The notes below the pieces were generated by a model that worked only from the letters and a program-made list of their open reading frames with translations, searched no databases and had not been told where the DNA came from. From Uloborus plumipes (Eukaryota > Arthropoda > Arachnida > Araneae > Uloboridae), in contig JAXGGA010001665.1 in NCBI GenBank assembly GCA_038373865.1, positions 1 through 64,000 on the forward strand: a stretch of DNA of 64,000 nucleotides, in the 5' to 3' direction. The number at the start of each line of letters is the position of its first letter. Position 1 is the stretch's first letter. Shown in pieces: positions 45,207-56,443 of this stretch. The position numbers were made by a program, and so were the translations under genes.

Positions 45207-45858
45207 CAGGGGTCATTGTGTTCCGGTATTTTACCGGATTTCCGGTATTTTCATGATAGATTCCGGTATTTTCATATTCGAAAATACCGGAAGTAAAATA
45301 TTTTTAATTATGCTTTTATCTTCCCACCTCCGGATTTTTTTTCTTTTTCGAATTTTCGATGATTATGCCGATAATTATTAATATTCATCAAATAGAAATG
45401 TTCAGATGTAAATTCTAAGTGTTTTTTTTTACCTTACTAAATTACCTTATTTGTATTCGATATGAGAATCGAATTTTTCTCACTTTTTATGCTTATTCCC
45501 CTTAGTTAGGAGACAAATAAATGAAATGTAACAAATGCAACTTTCATTGCTTTATAAATGCTTTCGCACAACAAATAGCAATTCTGTTAGACTTTTGCTT
45601 TCGCCTTAAAATATTTTTTTAAAGATAATTGCTCATCACCAGCTCAAAAGTAACTTTATTACTCATTTAGTTTAATTAAATGCATGTACAATATTTTGAC
45701 TAAAAACTATTTGAATATATGAAATGTGTTAGTTTATGAAAGGAAATTATTACTAGGTGTGCTTAGTAATAGGGGCCTTGGTTTTAAAAACACTCCCCCC
45801 CCCCCACTTTTTCTTTAAAACTTTCAGGTATTTTTTTATGAACTCACAATCACCCCTG
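45207..45858. mobile_element. hAT-like MITE G (copy 4)
   Basis: Ends CAGGGGTCATTGTG and CACAATCACCCCTG, with CTGCTG on both sides. Its right end lies only 60 bp upstream of coding exon 3, so it may overlap the branch point region. Confidence 0.8.
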
Positions 45859-45918
45859 CTGCTGGAAACGATCATTTGCAATATTTGATTCATAGAAACG
45901 ATCATTCCTCTCTTCCAG

Positions 45919-46188
45919 ATCGACACCACCAGCATCGGAGACGACTCGGCACGGATCCACACAGGTGCAGGATGTTACAAAAACTTTGACCACTCCTTAG
46001 ATGGCAGTATCGAGAATGCTCAAAGAAAGAACTCTCAAGCGCAGTCTTTGCCTCCCGGAGTACTGATGACCGACGTGAACAACCTCCTCGACATACAGCG
46101 CGGGGCCGACGAGAGCCGCCTCTCCGACTCCCACCTCAACCGCCTCGACGGCTCCAACATACCGTACCAGCAGGGATATATATCATCG
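45919..46188 (+). CDS. Shab: Kv2/Shab potassium channel, coding exon 3
   Basis: Encodes residues 505-594 of the cytoplasmic C-terminus, exactly 90 codons, phase 0 at both ends. The acceptor is CATTCCTCTCTTCCAG. The segment GAGCYKNFDH (residues 521-528 region) matches a short block conserved in insect Shab after the [12 protein letters not shown] region, which ties this exon to the same gene although it lies 9 kb from the pore exon. The rest (MTDVNNLLDIQRGADESRL, then GSNIPYQQGYISS) is polar and probably disordered. The donor is a weak GTAGTT at 46189. Read-through would add about 11 residues and then stop in SINE sequence. The last six exon bases and the donor belong to the target duplication of the neighbouring SINE. 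Confidence 0.9.
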
Positions 46189-46196
46189 GTAGTTGT

Positions 46197-47385
46197 CTGT
46201 TTGTTTGTTTCGAACGGCGTTTAGCTTCTTGCCGTTTGCAGACCTAGCGGATAACTTCTAAGTTCTAAACCCTTCAAATAACTTCCATGTTTGAGTAAAA
46301 CAAGCTAAGTTTAAACGGTTGAGTTCTTAGAGTCAATCTAATATGATACTATTTGTACTGCAGAGTATTATTACAGCGAAGTAGAAGCTATGGCTACGTG
46401 TTTGAGATTAAGAAAGGTCGAACACTCATTTAAAAAGATAACCAAGAATTTATTGGTCAAACATTTAAAAGTAAAACATTACAACGACCATTTTAACTAA
46501 GGAAAACCCGTGCCATAATCCAAAGGCCCCTCGATGCCGGACCTACCGGGCCGTGGTGGCACGATCGGTAAGGCATCGGACTCGTGTCCGGAGGGACCCG
46601 GGTTCGATCCCAGCCGATCAAAGATCCACCGTCTTGATTAATGGTGGCTGGGAGGCATTAAAAATGTCGTAGCCACAAAGTCCTCCATGTGAAACGATAC
46701 CTCTGGGGGTGCTGGGCCTAGGGTTTGCTCGACACTAGGTTCTGGTTCAAAATTAGGAACAGAGCGCTCTTCAGGGCCCTATGCCGGTTAAACCACGAAA
46801 CTGTGGTAGGTATGGGGGACCCTGGAGTGTGAAATGAAATGAAATGCCGGACCTACCTCTGAGCGGGCAGCGATGAAAAAAAGAAAAAAGAGTTCAATCG
46901 TTCACTATTTATTTACCAGTCATTTGCATGTGATTGGGCATCGGGTGATGCCAACCTAAAACTGCAAGCAGAATCAAAAGAGTTGAGAAGCGTCTACCTA
47001 ATTTGAATACCACCTTCATTTTAGTACATTATATTACATTAGGCATGAGAACTCTATCGAACATCGTATTAACGTCGTTTTACGCTATCGACTCTTTCAT
47101 GTGGCACCACCATCGGCGGAATACCATTGCCACAAGTATTTTGACGCCCAGTTTCTCCACTAGATGGAGGCACCTGGGCTCTATTCGATGCGAAACTGCA
47201 CTAGGAACTTAATTTTGCCAAGAGATACTATAAGCCAAACCAGTACTCGAGGGATCTTTTACATGGCGCATAATCATACGACGTGAGCGCTGTCGATTTT
47301 CTGCATCATGAAAATCCACCGACTGGAGTCGGGTTCCTTTGGGCATAAGAGGCCATCGTCTTAACCACAATACCACTCTGTCGGC
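46197..47385 (-). mobile_element. tRNA-derived SINE family a, second copy, split by an insert
   Basis: The 3' part (46197-46255) and 5' part (about 47089-47385) align to 1810-1865 and 1885-2188. The tRNA-like head at the right reads ATTGTGGTTAAGACGATGG, and its B box is eroded. Target duplication TCATCGGTAGTTGT (46183-46196) and TCATCAGTAGTTGT (47386-47399) differ at one base. The middle (about 46256-47088) is foreign sequence containing SINE family b. Confidence 0.8.
46548..46843 (+). mobile_element. tRNA-derived SINE family b, complete
   Basis: Plus-strand head with A-box-like TGGCACGATCGG and B box GGTTCGATCCC, a roughly 200-bp body and a (TGAAA)n tail. It is flanked by the perfect 14-bp duplication ATGCCGGACCTACC (46534-46547 and 46844-46857). 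Confidence 0.9.
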
Positions 47386-47524
47386 TCATCAGTAGTTGTT
47401 ATAGCGTGAGTTTATAATTTGATTGAAATTCATGTGTAATATTCGCATGTTGAACGTTTCGTCATGCCAAAAATTTATTTTCGGAGTTTTATCGCATGGT
47501 ATTTATAGCAGATTTCAGGCTTAA

Positions 47525-47819
47525 CCCTTTTTGTCCCGACGGGACTCGGAAGTCCCGCTTATATTAATTTAGTATTATGAATCCTAGATGGCTGGAATCA
47601 TGCTAAAGCCTTTAAGTACCACTTCTTGTACTTCGTTGAGAGGCCGACAGATGGTACCTGCGATCGGAAATAGTTTTCTCAGGGGCCCTGAGGCGTAGGG
47701 TACCTTAGACCCCTGAAATTTTTATACTCTGTAAAGATATTTATTGATGCATTTTCAACTCGAAAAACCAAAAAAATATGTAAAAATTCATTGTTAAATT
47801 AATTTGGGACATTAAAGAG
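47525..47819. mobile_element. piggyBac-like MITE V
   Basis: TTAA on both sides (47521-47524 and 47820-47823). Ends CCCTTTTTGTCCC and GGGACATTAAAGAG are imperfect inverted repeats. Near the left end is a hairpin of GTCCCGACGGGAC followed by GGAAGTCCCGC. Confidence 0.7.
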
Positions 47820-47824
47820 TTAAA

Positions 47825-49000
47825 CCTCATTTTTCCTATTTCTTAATGCAAATTGAAGCAATTAAACTTCGTCAACAGAGGAAGTGTATTTACCAAAAAA
47901 AAAAGTTTTTAGTTGTATGGCTTAACAGAAATTTAAACTTATAAATAACAGCTGATAGTGATTGGGCTGAACGTAAGGAGTGTGAGTTGGGCTGCTACTT
48001 ATCTCATCTAGAGCGCAGACAACTGTAGGCAATATTTCTTTAAAATATAGAGGTCCTCCATTTTTTTAAATACATCTCGCTTTGTTTGTTTTTATTTTGT
48101 ACTTGAAGTTGTGCTCTTGAGCAGGGGTGCTGACTCGCAAAACTTATTGGCGGGGGGGGGGGAGTGACTTCTCAGGGGGTCAAGAGTTATGGATTCCTGC
48201 AGATGAGGAGGGATTCAAGGCTCTCCCCCGGAATATTTTTTAGATTTTTTTTTTTTTTTTTTGCAGTGAAAATGCAATTTTACGTATTTTCCAGTGAATA
48301 ATATTAACACCGGTTGTGCCAAAATTATTGGCTCAAAGTTCTATATTTTTATTTCTGTTTTATTCTCAATGTTAAGAATCGTAAAATAGCATGAAGAAAG
48401 CATGTACGTGAGCAATCTTTTCGCATCTGTTACAGAAATTGAAAGTTCAACTTATAGATACCGTAATTTCTCAGTTCAAGTGAGAAACGAGCAAAGTTTG
48501 TTCGTTTGGGTTTCGTTTCTTTAATGATATTTACCACCTCTCTCAAATTAGTCCAACTCATTTTTTTTTCTTAATAGGGGAATGTTTGGCAAAGTAAAGT
48601 GGTAGATTATTTTCACAGTTTGAAACGCTGTCTAGCTAGCAATATTTTAACTAAGTTCCTAGACGTATAGTTGATTCCTGTCAAACAATAAATCACTCCA
48701 AACATCAAAGAAAAATTTTATACAAGTGATTTTCAAAATTTGATACCTTTATTGTAATATTCTTGTTTTTTTAAATATATTTCTTGTTATTATAAAATGA
48801 TAAAATTTCTGTAGTTATAATTTTAACTGTTAATTGAGATCTACTGTTGTCCAGTGCAGTCCTTTATATTATGCATGTTTTGATTTTAAATGTTCAATGT
48901 AACTAGTCAAGTGCACGTGGGGCAAAGTGAAATAGTTGATCTCATTTGCTTATGCATTCATTTATTAAACCATGTACGTATTCATATTCATATTCATTTA
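47825..49000. other. Intron 3 AT-rich sequence, nothing recognised
   Basis: No exon or bounded element; a G run near 48152-48163 and a T run near 48246-48262. Confidence 0.5.
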
Positions 49001-49387
49001 TCAGGGGTCTGGCCAGAGGAAATTCGGGTCCGTTAACGGACCCTTCACAAAAATACAATCAAGCAAAACGGACCCTTCACAAAAATACGATCAAGCAAAA
49101 CGGACCCTTCACACATTATTCATTCAAAAAGCAAATCTGAAATCAAAATAATGCATAGCATATTTCTGTGTAAAAGCCCATAACTTTTGGGCCTTTTCTG
49201 AAGTTAAAAGAGGGAATCGCTTATCCGCTAACTTTTGCGGGGGAAAAAAAAAATAAGTCGGCACTTCCTGCCTGCCTGCCCTGCGATGCTCGGGCAAGCA
49301 AAAAATCTTTAGTGCAAAATGTAGCACTTCTTGTTGGTTTCTTTTAAAGAAATTAACAACTTAAAAAATCTGGTATGGACCCCACAC

Positions 49388-50146
49388 TACTTCCTTTTAC
49401 GTGTAAATTTCTTAGTAGTTGCCTTAAGTGTTAAAAAAAAGTGCTTGGAGTGAGCAAGGTAACAATTCAAATATTTACTCCCCTAATCTGCCACGAAACA
49501 ATGCAAAAAATATTTTACACTGGTTAATTTTCTAAATATTGCTGATTTTAATATCATTCAGTGAATTTTTCGCAAAATATCGCCAATAGCACCAAGTTGA
49601 ACCCAAATTCAAAAGATAATTTTTTCGCCAAATTTGTCGCCAATTTGGCGATATGTCGCCAAGTTGGCGTCAAACACTTGGCGACCAAAAGCTTGGCGAC
49701 ATATCGCCAAGTGGTCGCGCCAATTCATATCACTTGAGTCTGCATTGAAGTTAACACTGATTTACCCCAAAAAAGGGGTAAAACACACCCTTGGGAACAT
49801 TCGAATGCAACCACAAGGGGAGGTGCACAACTAGACCATCCTCAGAGCCTACATACCAAGCTAGAAGCTTCGACGGCATATAGATTTTGAGTTATGCGAC
49901 CCACATACATACATACGCACACACGTACATACAGACGTCACGAGAAAACTCGTCGTAATTAACTCGGGGGTGGTTGGAAAGGATTTTTCGGCTGCTTATA
50001 TGTTGGTAGGTACATATGCACGTGCTGACAGGTCGAAAAAACTACTGAACATTCATTCGGGGGTGAGCAAAATCAAAATTTAGACTCAAATTTGAGTGAT
50101 TTTTTTTCGCGATCACAATACTTCCTTTACTACGTAAAAGGAAGTA
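49388..50146. mobile_element. MITE-like element H (copy 2), nested in W
   Basis: Inverted ends TACTTCCTTTTACGT and ACGTAAAAGGAAGTA. The body aligns with 20791-21454 plus 22287-22363. Near 49637-49725 it holds the palindromic words CTTGGCGACATATCGCCAAG and TTGGCGATATGTCGCCAA. Confidence 0.8.
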
Positions 50147-51149
50147 AAAAGGTAGTTGTCTTGCTTTAATGGTTCTGCTTGTTTGTTTTATCATGTGCAA
50201 ATCAAAGTGGCTTGCTGTGTTGTTATTCTTCTGGAAGTGCAGAGTAAGGATTTTTCTCCCTGCTATGAACTTAAACATAAAGGAAATAATAATAATAGCA
50301 ATTATCAGCGGAATGAACTTAGAACTGCAAACAGATAGCTAGGGTTGGAGAAAAAATGGGATAGCTTCTGGGTAGAGCGATCAGCTATTTAAAATTAAAA
50401 TTATCTCCATCTGACATCTTTGGTTTTGACCTTATTTTGGCAGAAAATTATCTTTTTTTATTTCATGTATTTATTTATTTTTGAATGCTTACAAGGGTGG
50501 TGTTTTAGTTATATTCAGGAATTAATGTATTTTTGCGTCTGTTAATATTAGAAGTCTGGTATTGTTTGTTTTGCTATGTTTCCCTACCGTATTTTTTCCT
50601 CCGAATTTTGGGCGAATATGTCGGTGATTATTAATGACATTCATCATATAAACCTGATGAAATGCAGCTCTAAAATTTTTGACTTCAACAAATTATTAAA
50701 AATCGTTTTTATTTTTCTGATGCTTTCATTTTGAAAAAAGCGATCTCTGCATCCGATATGAAAATCGAATTTTACTTACTTTTCAAGCTAATCACTCTCT
50801 ATTAGGAGGCAAATAAATGAAAATTCGCTTTAATTTTTGCTCAGATCATTATTTAAAATTTTTTAAAGCAAAATTAACTGTTCTTTTATGAGTCTAAATG
50901 TTAAACGATCATTCCATTTTATTTTTGCATTAATTGTGGAAACAGACATTAATAATATGTTTACCATAGACCTTTAAAATGCAATTGTAAAAAAAATTCA
51001 CCAAAAAAAATTATTTTATGTTCCGTTTTTATGCTTTTGATGTCACTTGAATGATCACTTTGAAAACTGCAATCCCTTTGCATCCGCTACAGGAATCGGA
51101 CTATTCGCATTTTTGATGTTCAATATGCTTTCTTTTTGAGGAAAACAAA

Positions 51150-51214
51150 TGAAATTTATTTTTATTTTTTATTAAATTCAAAAAAAAAATTTTTTTTTGC
51201 TTTTTTTTTTTGTG

Positions 51215-51264
<50 letters not shown>
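51150..51264. repeat. Poly-T/(TG)n low-complexity tract
   Basis: T runs around a (TG) microsatellite (about 51211-51229) followed by about 35 T residues. Confidence 0.9.
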
Positions 51265-51389
51265 CTCAAAATTGTTTGATTTTCACAAAATTATTTGATT
51301 TTTCACAAAGTTATTTAGTTTTTCACAAAATTATTTAGTTTTTCACAAAAAACGGACCCTGTGAAAACTCCTGGACAGACCCCTGTTTA

Positions 51390-51600
51390 TTTCTTTTCAT
51401 TTATTTATTTATTCACAATCTTTTACTTATTAATTCACCTATTTATTTATTCATTCATTCACTTATTTTGTTATTAATTCATTTTCTAATTTATTCATTT
51501 TTTTCTCATATATTAATCCATTCATTTGTTTATTCACTCATTCATTTATTTTTTCATTAATAATTCATTCATTTATTTGTCTATTCACGTATTCATTTAA
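51390..51600. repeat. ATTT/ATTC simple-repeat region
   Basis: Loosely repeated ATTTATTTATTCATTCATTC-type tetramers. Confidence 0.85.
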
Positions 51601-51913
51601 TGAAAATTACTGTAACTCATTGTACAGAAAATGTCATTACGAAACTATTGTATTTTTCACTTAGCCCCATGGTTTTTTGAGGTGAAAAGTTTTCACCTTT
51701 TTCTGAAGGTGAAAAATAACTGCCGAAAATGAAAAATAACATTTCAACAATAGTTACGTTATATTGCAAAATTATTTATTCCTTCTTTATGTACACTGAT
51801 TTTCAGAACAAATTTCCTATTCGTTCATTTTGAAGCAGGTGTGTTAACTTAACTATTTCACATTCCCCTACTGAGCGTGTTTATGAGTCTCAAGCATGGG
51901 TCTCACTTTGCAG

Positions 51914-52577
51914 GAAATAAAGGACTTCATCGACCAGGAGCCGACGACGCACTGCGACCTGCTGAGCAACATCGAGCTGAAGACCATCAACAAGTGGGAC
52001 GTCAACAGCATGGAGAGCTACGACACCTACGCGACGTGCAACTCTCAGCCCTGCGCCTCCCTGGCCGACCTGACGGCGGACGACCCCTTCTCCGCCAGGC
52101 CACCCCCGACGCCGCCCTCGCAGCCGAGGGGCGCGCTCAACGCGAGCAACCTGTACATCAACCCCCTCGAGGAGAGCACGCACGTCGTCACGAGGGACGG
52201 CTACACAGTGCAGCACCACTACTTCCCGCCGCAGCACTCCCCCATCGGCAGGACGTACAGCTCCTCGTCCACGGACAGCGGTAGCTGCTATGAGGAGCCC
52301 GCGGGGAGGACTCCCGAGGGCTACTCCTCCCTCCCCACCTCCCCCGACCCCCGGCAGGACGGGCACGCCGCCCCGACGCCCGCCCTCGCCACCAAGAAGC
52401 CCTGGTTCTTCCAGGTCAGGTCCAAGCCCAAGACGCGCTTCGACACCCCGGACGCCTCCCAGCACAGCCTGCAGTCGTCCCTAGACTCCGTCACCAGCAA
52501 CAATAGCTCTAGACAAGGCAGCGGCGCATCCGTAGTGAAATCGAGGTTCGGCATCAAGCCGTCGTTTTCCGTTCGAG
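51914..52577 (+). CDS. Shab: Kv2/Shab potassium channel, coding exon 4
   Basis: Encodes residues 595-815 plus the first base of codon 816. The acceptor is CTCACTTTGCAG. It begins EIKDFIDQEPTTHCDLLSN, then INKWDVNSMESYDTYATC, a polar segment I do not recognise beyond this gene. A proline-rich stretch follows (FSARPPPTPPSQPRG, an SH3-ligand-like sequence), then a Ser/Thr-rich stretch with TYSSSSTDSGSCYEEP and a basic block KPWFFQVRSKPKTRF. It ends VKSRFGIKPSFSVR before the donor GTGAGT (52578). It is cytoplasmic and probably disordered, with many potential phosphorylation sites. Membership of the gene follows from frame continuity, splice-phase agreement with exon 5 and shared GC-rich codon use. 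ATG 51896, which opens the same frame earlier, lies in the intron. Confidence 0.88.
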
Positions 52578-52754
52578 GTGAGTGGAGCAATTTTTTTTTC
52601 TGCAGGGGACATTCATTTTATGTGTAGCCAGTGTCCAACAATTTCAATGATTCTTCCTGCTTTTAATGGTGCCTTTGAATCACAAAATATGCTAATGTGA
52701 TCAGCACTTTTTACTGTGCGAAGCACTTTCAACTGCTTTTCTTGTATCTTTCAG

Positions 52755-53710
52755 GTAAACGAAATGGCAATAAAAGTCCTCTATTAGGTGGCTCTTTAGA
52801 ACGAGGTTCTTCCATGAAAAAATTTAGTAGCCCAGATGCTGCAAAGAAACGCTCTATTCTCAAAAAAGATAGTTTATACAAAGAAGAAACCGAAAAGTTA
52901 ATATCCGACAATTACCACAGGAGCACGCCCGAAAGTTCCGACACCAACGCGGGAAGTGCTTTTGTCCCCATCGGCAGAACCCACGCCCCCCTGACTGCTT
53001 CCGTCTCTTGCTTCACCCCCTCCTCGAAGCCACTCAAGGCCATCGGTCCGAAATCCGGCTCCAAGTCTCACGCACAACCAATCAAGTTCGTGGGCCTGGA
53101 CGACGACGCCGAGTCCCTCGCCTCGGGCAGGGGATCTCCCTCCCTGAGCATATCCTACGCTCCCGACGTCTCCCAACCGGGCGGCGCCGCCCACAGACAT
53201 CCGCCCCTGAGCCCGTCCACGTCGAAGCAACGGTCCTCGGAGACTCCGCCCCTGCCGGACGGAGGCGACCCGTTCGGGACGCAGGACGACGGCTCCGCCA
53301 CGGGCTCCCCCGCGCATGGCGGCCACAGGATACACAGAGTGCCTTCCTACTGCGCCAACACCTCCACCTACGGACCCTCCCGGTCGTCCACGCCCACGAC
53401 CGCCGCCGCGACCGGCACCACCACCGCCGCCCCCGCGCCGCCCTCCAAGAGCGAGCTCGCCAACTCGGTCGTGGGGCTGCCCCTGCTGCTGGCCGCGGTG
53501 CCCATCGTCAGCCCCATCAGCTCCAACCCTTCCTCGGGAGTCCAGACCCACTTCGACGACAGGGCGGCGCAGTCCGAGTCCCGGCGCCACCCGCTCCTGT
53601 CGCAAGCCTCACAGCAGTCTACTACGGACGAGGACTCTGTCTTTGGGCACGATCATCGACAAGGCGTCATGAGTCGGCAGTCTTCGAAAGAGAGTGCCAC
53701 GCTCTCTTGA
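52755..53710 (+). CDS. Shab: Kv2/Shab potassium channel, last coding exon
   Basis: Phase 1: the last G of exon 4 plus GT (52755-52756) makes Gly816, followed by KRNGNKSPLLGGSLERG. The exon runs to TGA 53708-53710, giving residues 816-1133 and ending SRQSSKESATLS. The 177-bp intron before it is the only short one. Composition is Ser/Pro/Thr-rich and disordered. Landmarks are KKFSSPDAAKKRSILKKDSL (basic, phosphorylatable), DDDAESLASGRGSPSLS, an alanine/threonine tract TTAAATGTTTAAPAPPS and one hydrophobic stretch (VVGLPLLLAAVPIVSPI). The mammalian Kv2 clustering (PRC) motif is not recognisable. Antisense and other-frame ORFs over this GC-rich exon are shadows. Confidence 0.9.
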
Positions 53711-53723
53711 AATACCGATACCA
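53711..53723 (+). other. Start of 3' UTR with splice donor
   Basis: Only 13 bases separate the stop codon from a consensus donor, CA followed by GTAAGT, at 53724. A junction this close to the stop would not be expected to trigger nonsense-mediated decay under the 50-nt rule. Confidence 0.65.
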
Positions 53724-53914
53724 GTAAGTTTTCTTTCCTTTTTTTAATGCAAAGACATTTTTCTACAAAAGATAGGGTCCTGGTTTTAAAAATGACTTTA
53801 GAATTATCAAATCTGGTCAGGCATTTCCAAAGAATCATAGACGGTTGGCTATTTTAATCACTATTTAAAACCCAGTGCAGTAAAAAGTGTATACTTTGTA
53901 GAGTCATATTCCCT

Positions 53915-55680
53915 GTACTACTTGGAGGACTTCTTTGGTGGCATTTATTCCCAAACCAGACAATCCAAACTATACTGAGGCAAAAGCCTTGAGACCTATC
54001 AACCTTACTTCTTTTCTCCTTAAATCTCTGGAGAAATTGATTGATAGGTACATCAGGGATTTCGCCTTCAGAACGAATCATCTCTCTAGGTGCCAGCATG
54101 CTTACCAACCCTGGTAAGTCGACAGAGACAGCACTGCACGAACTAACAACAGCTCTTGATAGTGGTGTAAATGGAATGGAATTTGCTCTTGCTGCATTCC
54201 TTGATTTTGAAGGAGCCTTTGATAAGGTACCTACTGAGACTATTTTTAATTCTTTCACTTGAAGGGGAATTAATCCCATGCTCTCTGAACCTGGCTTAAG
54301 TCTACTTACCACCCACATGACAAAGGCTAGTCTGTTGGTTGCTTACCTATTAGTGGGTAATTGCGGGGGTGTTCTTTCCTTTCTTCTTTGAAGCCTGCTT
54401 ATCGACGAACTTCTGGAAAGGTTATGCCATAAAAGTCTGCACTGTATAGGATATGCAGACGACATAACCGATTATAACGGGCAACTTCCACAACACTGTT
54501 TCAAACATCATGAGGACTGATACATCTTGACCAATTGAAAACTGGTGCCAGGAAGTGGGTCTCTTGGTCAAACCGAGCAACTCACTTGGTTCTTGCAGGA
54601 TTTCTTGAGGATTTGCAGGAGATTCAAGTTCTTCAATTTTCCTCTTGCTTATTCTAGCTAAATGAAATACTTGGGTGTGATCTTTGACAGTACTCTAACC
54701 TGGAATTCACACTTAAAGCTTATAACTGAAAAGCTTATTACTTACCAAGAGAATCTTTTGGTCTTGCAGACGTGCTATTGGCGGCAATTAGGGTTTTCCA
54801 CTGAAAATTGCACACTGGGTTTACGCCAGAGTAATTGTACCCATTGTTATCTACCAAGCAATTGCATTGGTGGGGAAAGACTTGCAATGTAACTCAGAGT
54901 AGTCTCAGCACCTTACAAAGGATCGCCACCATTGCAATTACTTGTGCAATGAGAACTACTCCCTCCCATAGCCTAGAACTTCTCCTGGGTTTACTTCCAC
55001 CTTGCAAGCAAGTGAAATTGGAGGCAAATATCTGTTCTTATCGCCTGAAGCTTCTGGAAGACCCCCTTCCCACTCGTCTTCGTACGACACACTTCCTACA
55101 GAGGCTGTCAAACGTCCTCATGTTATGATGCCGAGCAGCTGGTGTTGGAACATATTGGTTTCAATTCCAACTGTAGCATTGTTTTCCCTTCCAGAGAACA
55201 ATGGAAGGATGCTCCGAAGCTTATCGGCTAGGCAAACGAAATTTGGTTCGCTGACGGATCTAAGGCAGGAATTCAAGTGAAGCACGGACGATCGCAACTC
55301 ACCTAGTGCAATCGCAAATTCCCGAATTTGGATACGTTGCAATCGCTACGAGATGCGATTCTAATGTAATTCGTCTTCCAGTAGCGATTGCAATGGTGTT
55401 TCACTTGAATTCCTGCCCAAGACCTCTTCTGCCACTGGCTCTGGTGCTTTTTACAGCAGCAGCAAAACAAAGCTTTTCTTTTTTTGCTTGGGAAACTGGT
55501 TACGGTTTACCAGGGTGAAGTTTTAGCCATCCTGGCATGTGTAACTAACTGCCTTGAACGTCGCATAACTGGTAAGGTTATAAAAATTTTCTCTGTTAGT
55601 CAAGCAGCCCTAAAAGCTTCGATAGATACTGTTTCTCAACCAAGAAAGTAAGAGAGTGCCACAATTGGTTTGAAATCGAT
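53915..55680 (+). mobile_element. Degenerate LINE with reverse transcriptase and RNase H
   Basis: The plus strand shows, in shifting frames, VAFIPKPDNPNYTEAKALRP and INLTSFLLKSLEKLIDRYI, then the motif-A region LAAFLDFEGAFDKVP. Near 54662 is MKYLGVIFDSTLTWNSHLK, and later FADGSK-type RNase H sequence (about 55247-55265) and QGEVLAILACVTNCLERR followed by SVSQAALKAS. The presence of RNase H points to the R1/I/Jockey-related group rather than CR1. Several frameshifts and stops make it dead. Confidence 0.8.
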
Positions 55681-56038
55681 TAAGATTGAATTCACGTAAG
55701 TTTTACGATAAAGGGCCAAATATTTCAGGAAAGGGTATATACTTCCCTTACTATATAAAGTCCCTTACTATATATTATACTATATAAAGGGTTATACTTC
55801 CAGTTTGCCTCCAACGATAGCACTGTGACCTAACTTTAATTTAAGACAGATTCCTCTTTGAAATCGAATCTATCAGTTGTCAATCTTATCATTGTAATAC
55901 ATTAATTGTTTAATAAATATGTCTTGTTAATTTTTATTATGAACATTTATCATACCTAATTTTTTCTCTTACCATTATCTGAAGTTAATTTCATAAAAAT
56001 TGTACTTAGCTTTCTCAATTCAAAATAGACTGCTTCAG

Positions 56039-56220
56039 CAGGCCCGTCATTTAGCGGGGGGCTGGGGGGTCATTTGCCCCCCCCCCTCCCCCCACCGACT
56101 TTGTGAAATCAATGTATTTACATAAAGTGGGCCTGGTTTTTGTTGTTTTTTGGTGAAATTGTATTGTGTTTTTACCCTTACCCCCCCCCCCCCCCCGAAA
56201 AACTTGAAATGACGTCCCTG
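56039..56220. mobile_element. hAT-like MITE J (copy 2)
   Basis: Ends CAGGCCCGTCATTT and GAAATGACGTCCCTG. Flanking octamers are TGCTTCAG (56031-56038) and TGTTTCAG (56221-56228), a 7/8 match. It has G- and C-homopolymers, as in copy 1 at 26660-26833 (inverted). Confidence 0.8.
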
Positions 56221-56443
56221 TGTTTCAGACTCTCTATCTGTGGTTCTTTATTTTTGTGTTACTGCAGCCGGTGTTTAGCCCCGATAATTAAAAGCGTACT
56301 GTAGTTATTATTATTATTTTATCTTATTTTATTTATATTTTAAAGCAATGACAAATTGCTGCATGTTTTAATATGTTGTTATTTCTTGTCCATTTTTATG
56401 TTTTTAAATAAATGCTTCATCCTTCTTTTTTTTGTCTCTCCAG

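Larger units (their letters stand above)
49002..51385. mobile_element. hAT-like element W, containing element H
   Basis: Ends CAGGGGTCTGGCCAG and CTGGACAGACCCCTG are inverted repeats. Subterminal repeats are obvious: ACGGACCCTTCACAAAAATA three times at the left (49040-49110) and TTTTCACAAAATTATTT-type words four times at the right (51285-51345). Element H copy 2 is inserted at 49388-50146. The part 50590-51140 resembles the interior of MITE G copies 3 and 4. No exact octamer duplication was seen. Confidence 0.7.
53724..56443 (+). other. Predicted intron in the 3' UTR
   Basis: GTAAGT at 53724 pairs with a strong acceptor, a T/C-rich tract ending TTTGTCTCTCCAG at 56443. It contains a LINE relic (53915-55680) and a hAT-like MITE (56039-56220). 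If not spliced, the 3' UTR would include both. Confidence 0.6.

Noticed and set aside
46548..46625. tRNA gene on the plus strand
   Set aside because: SINE head: body, TGAAA tail and perfect 14-bp target duplication follow.
51890..53605. Long minus-strand and alternative-frame ORFs over exons 4 and 5
   Set aside because: Gly/Arg/Pro-rich shadows caused by GC-rich codons of the real frame.
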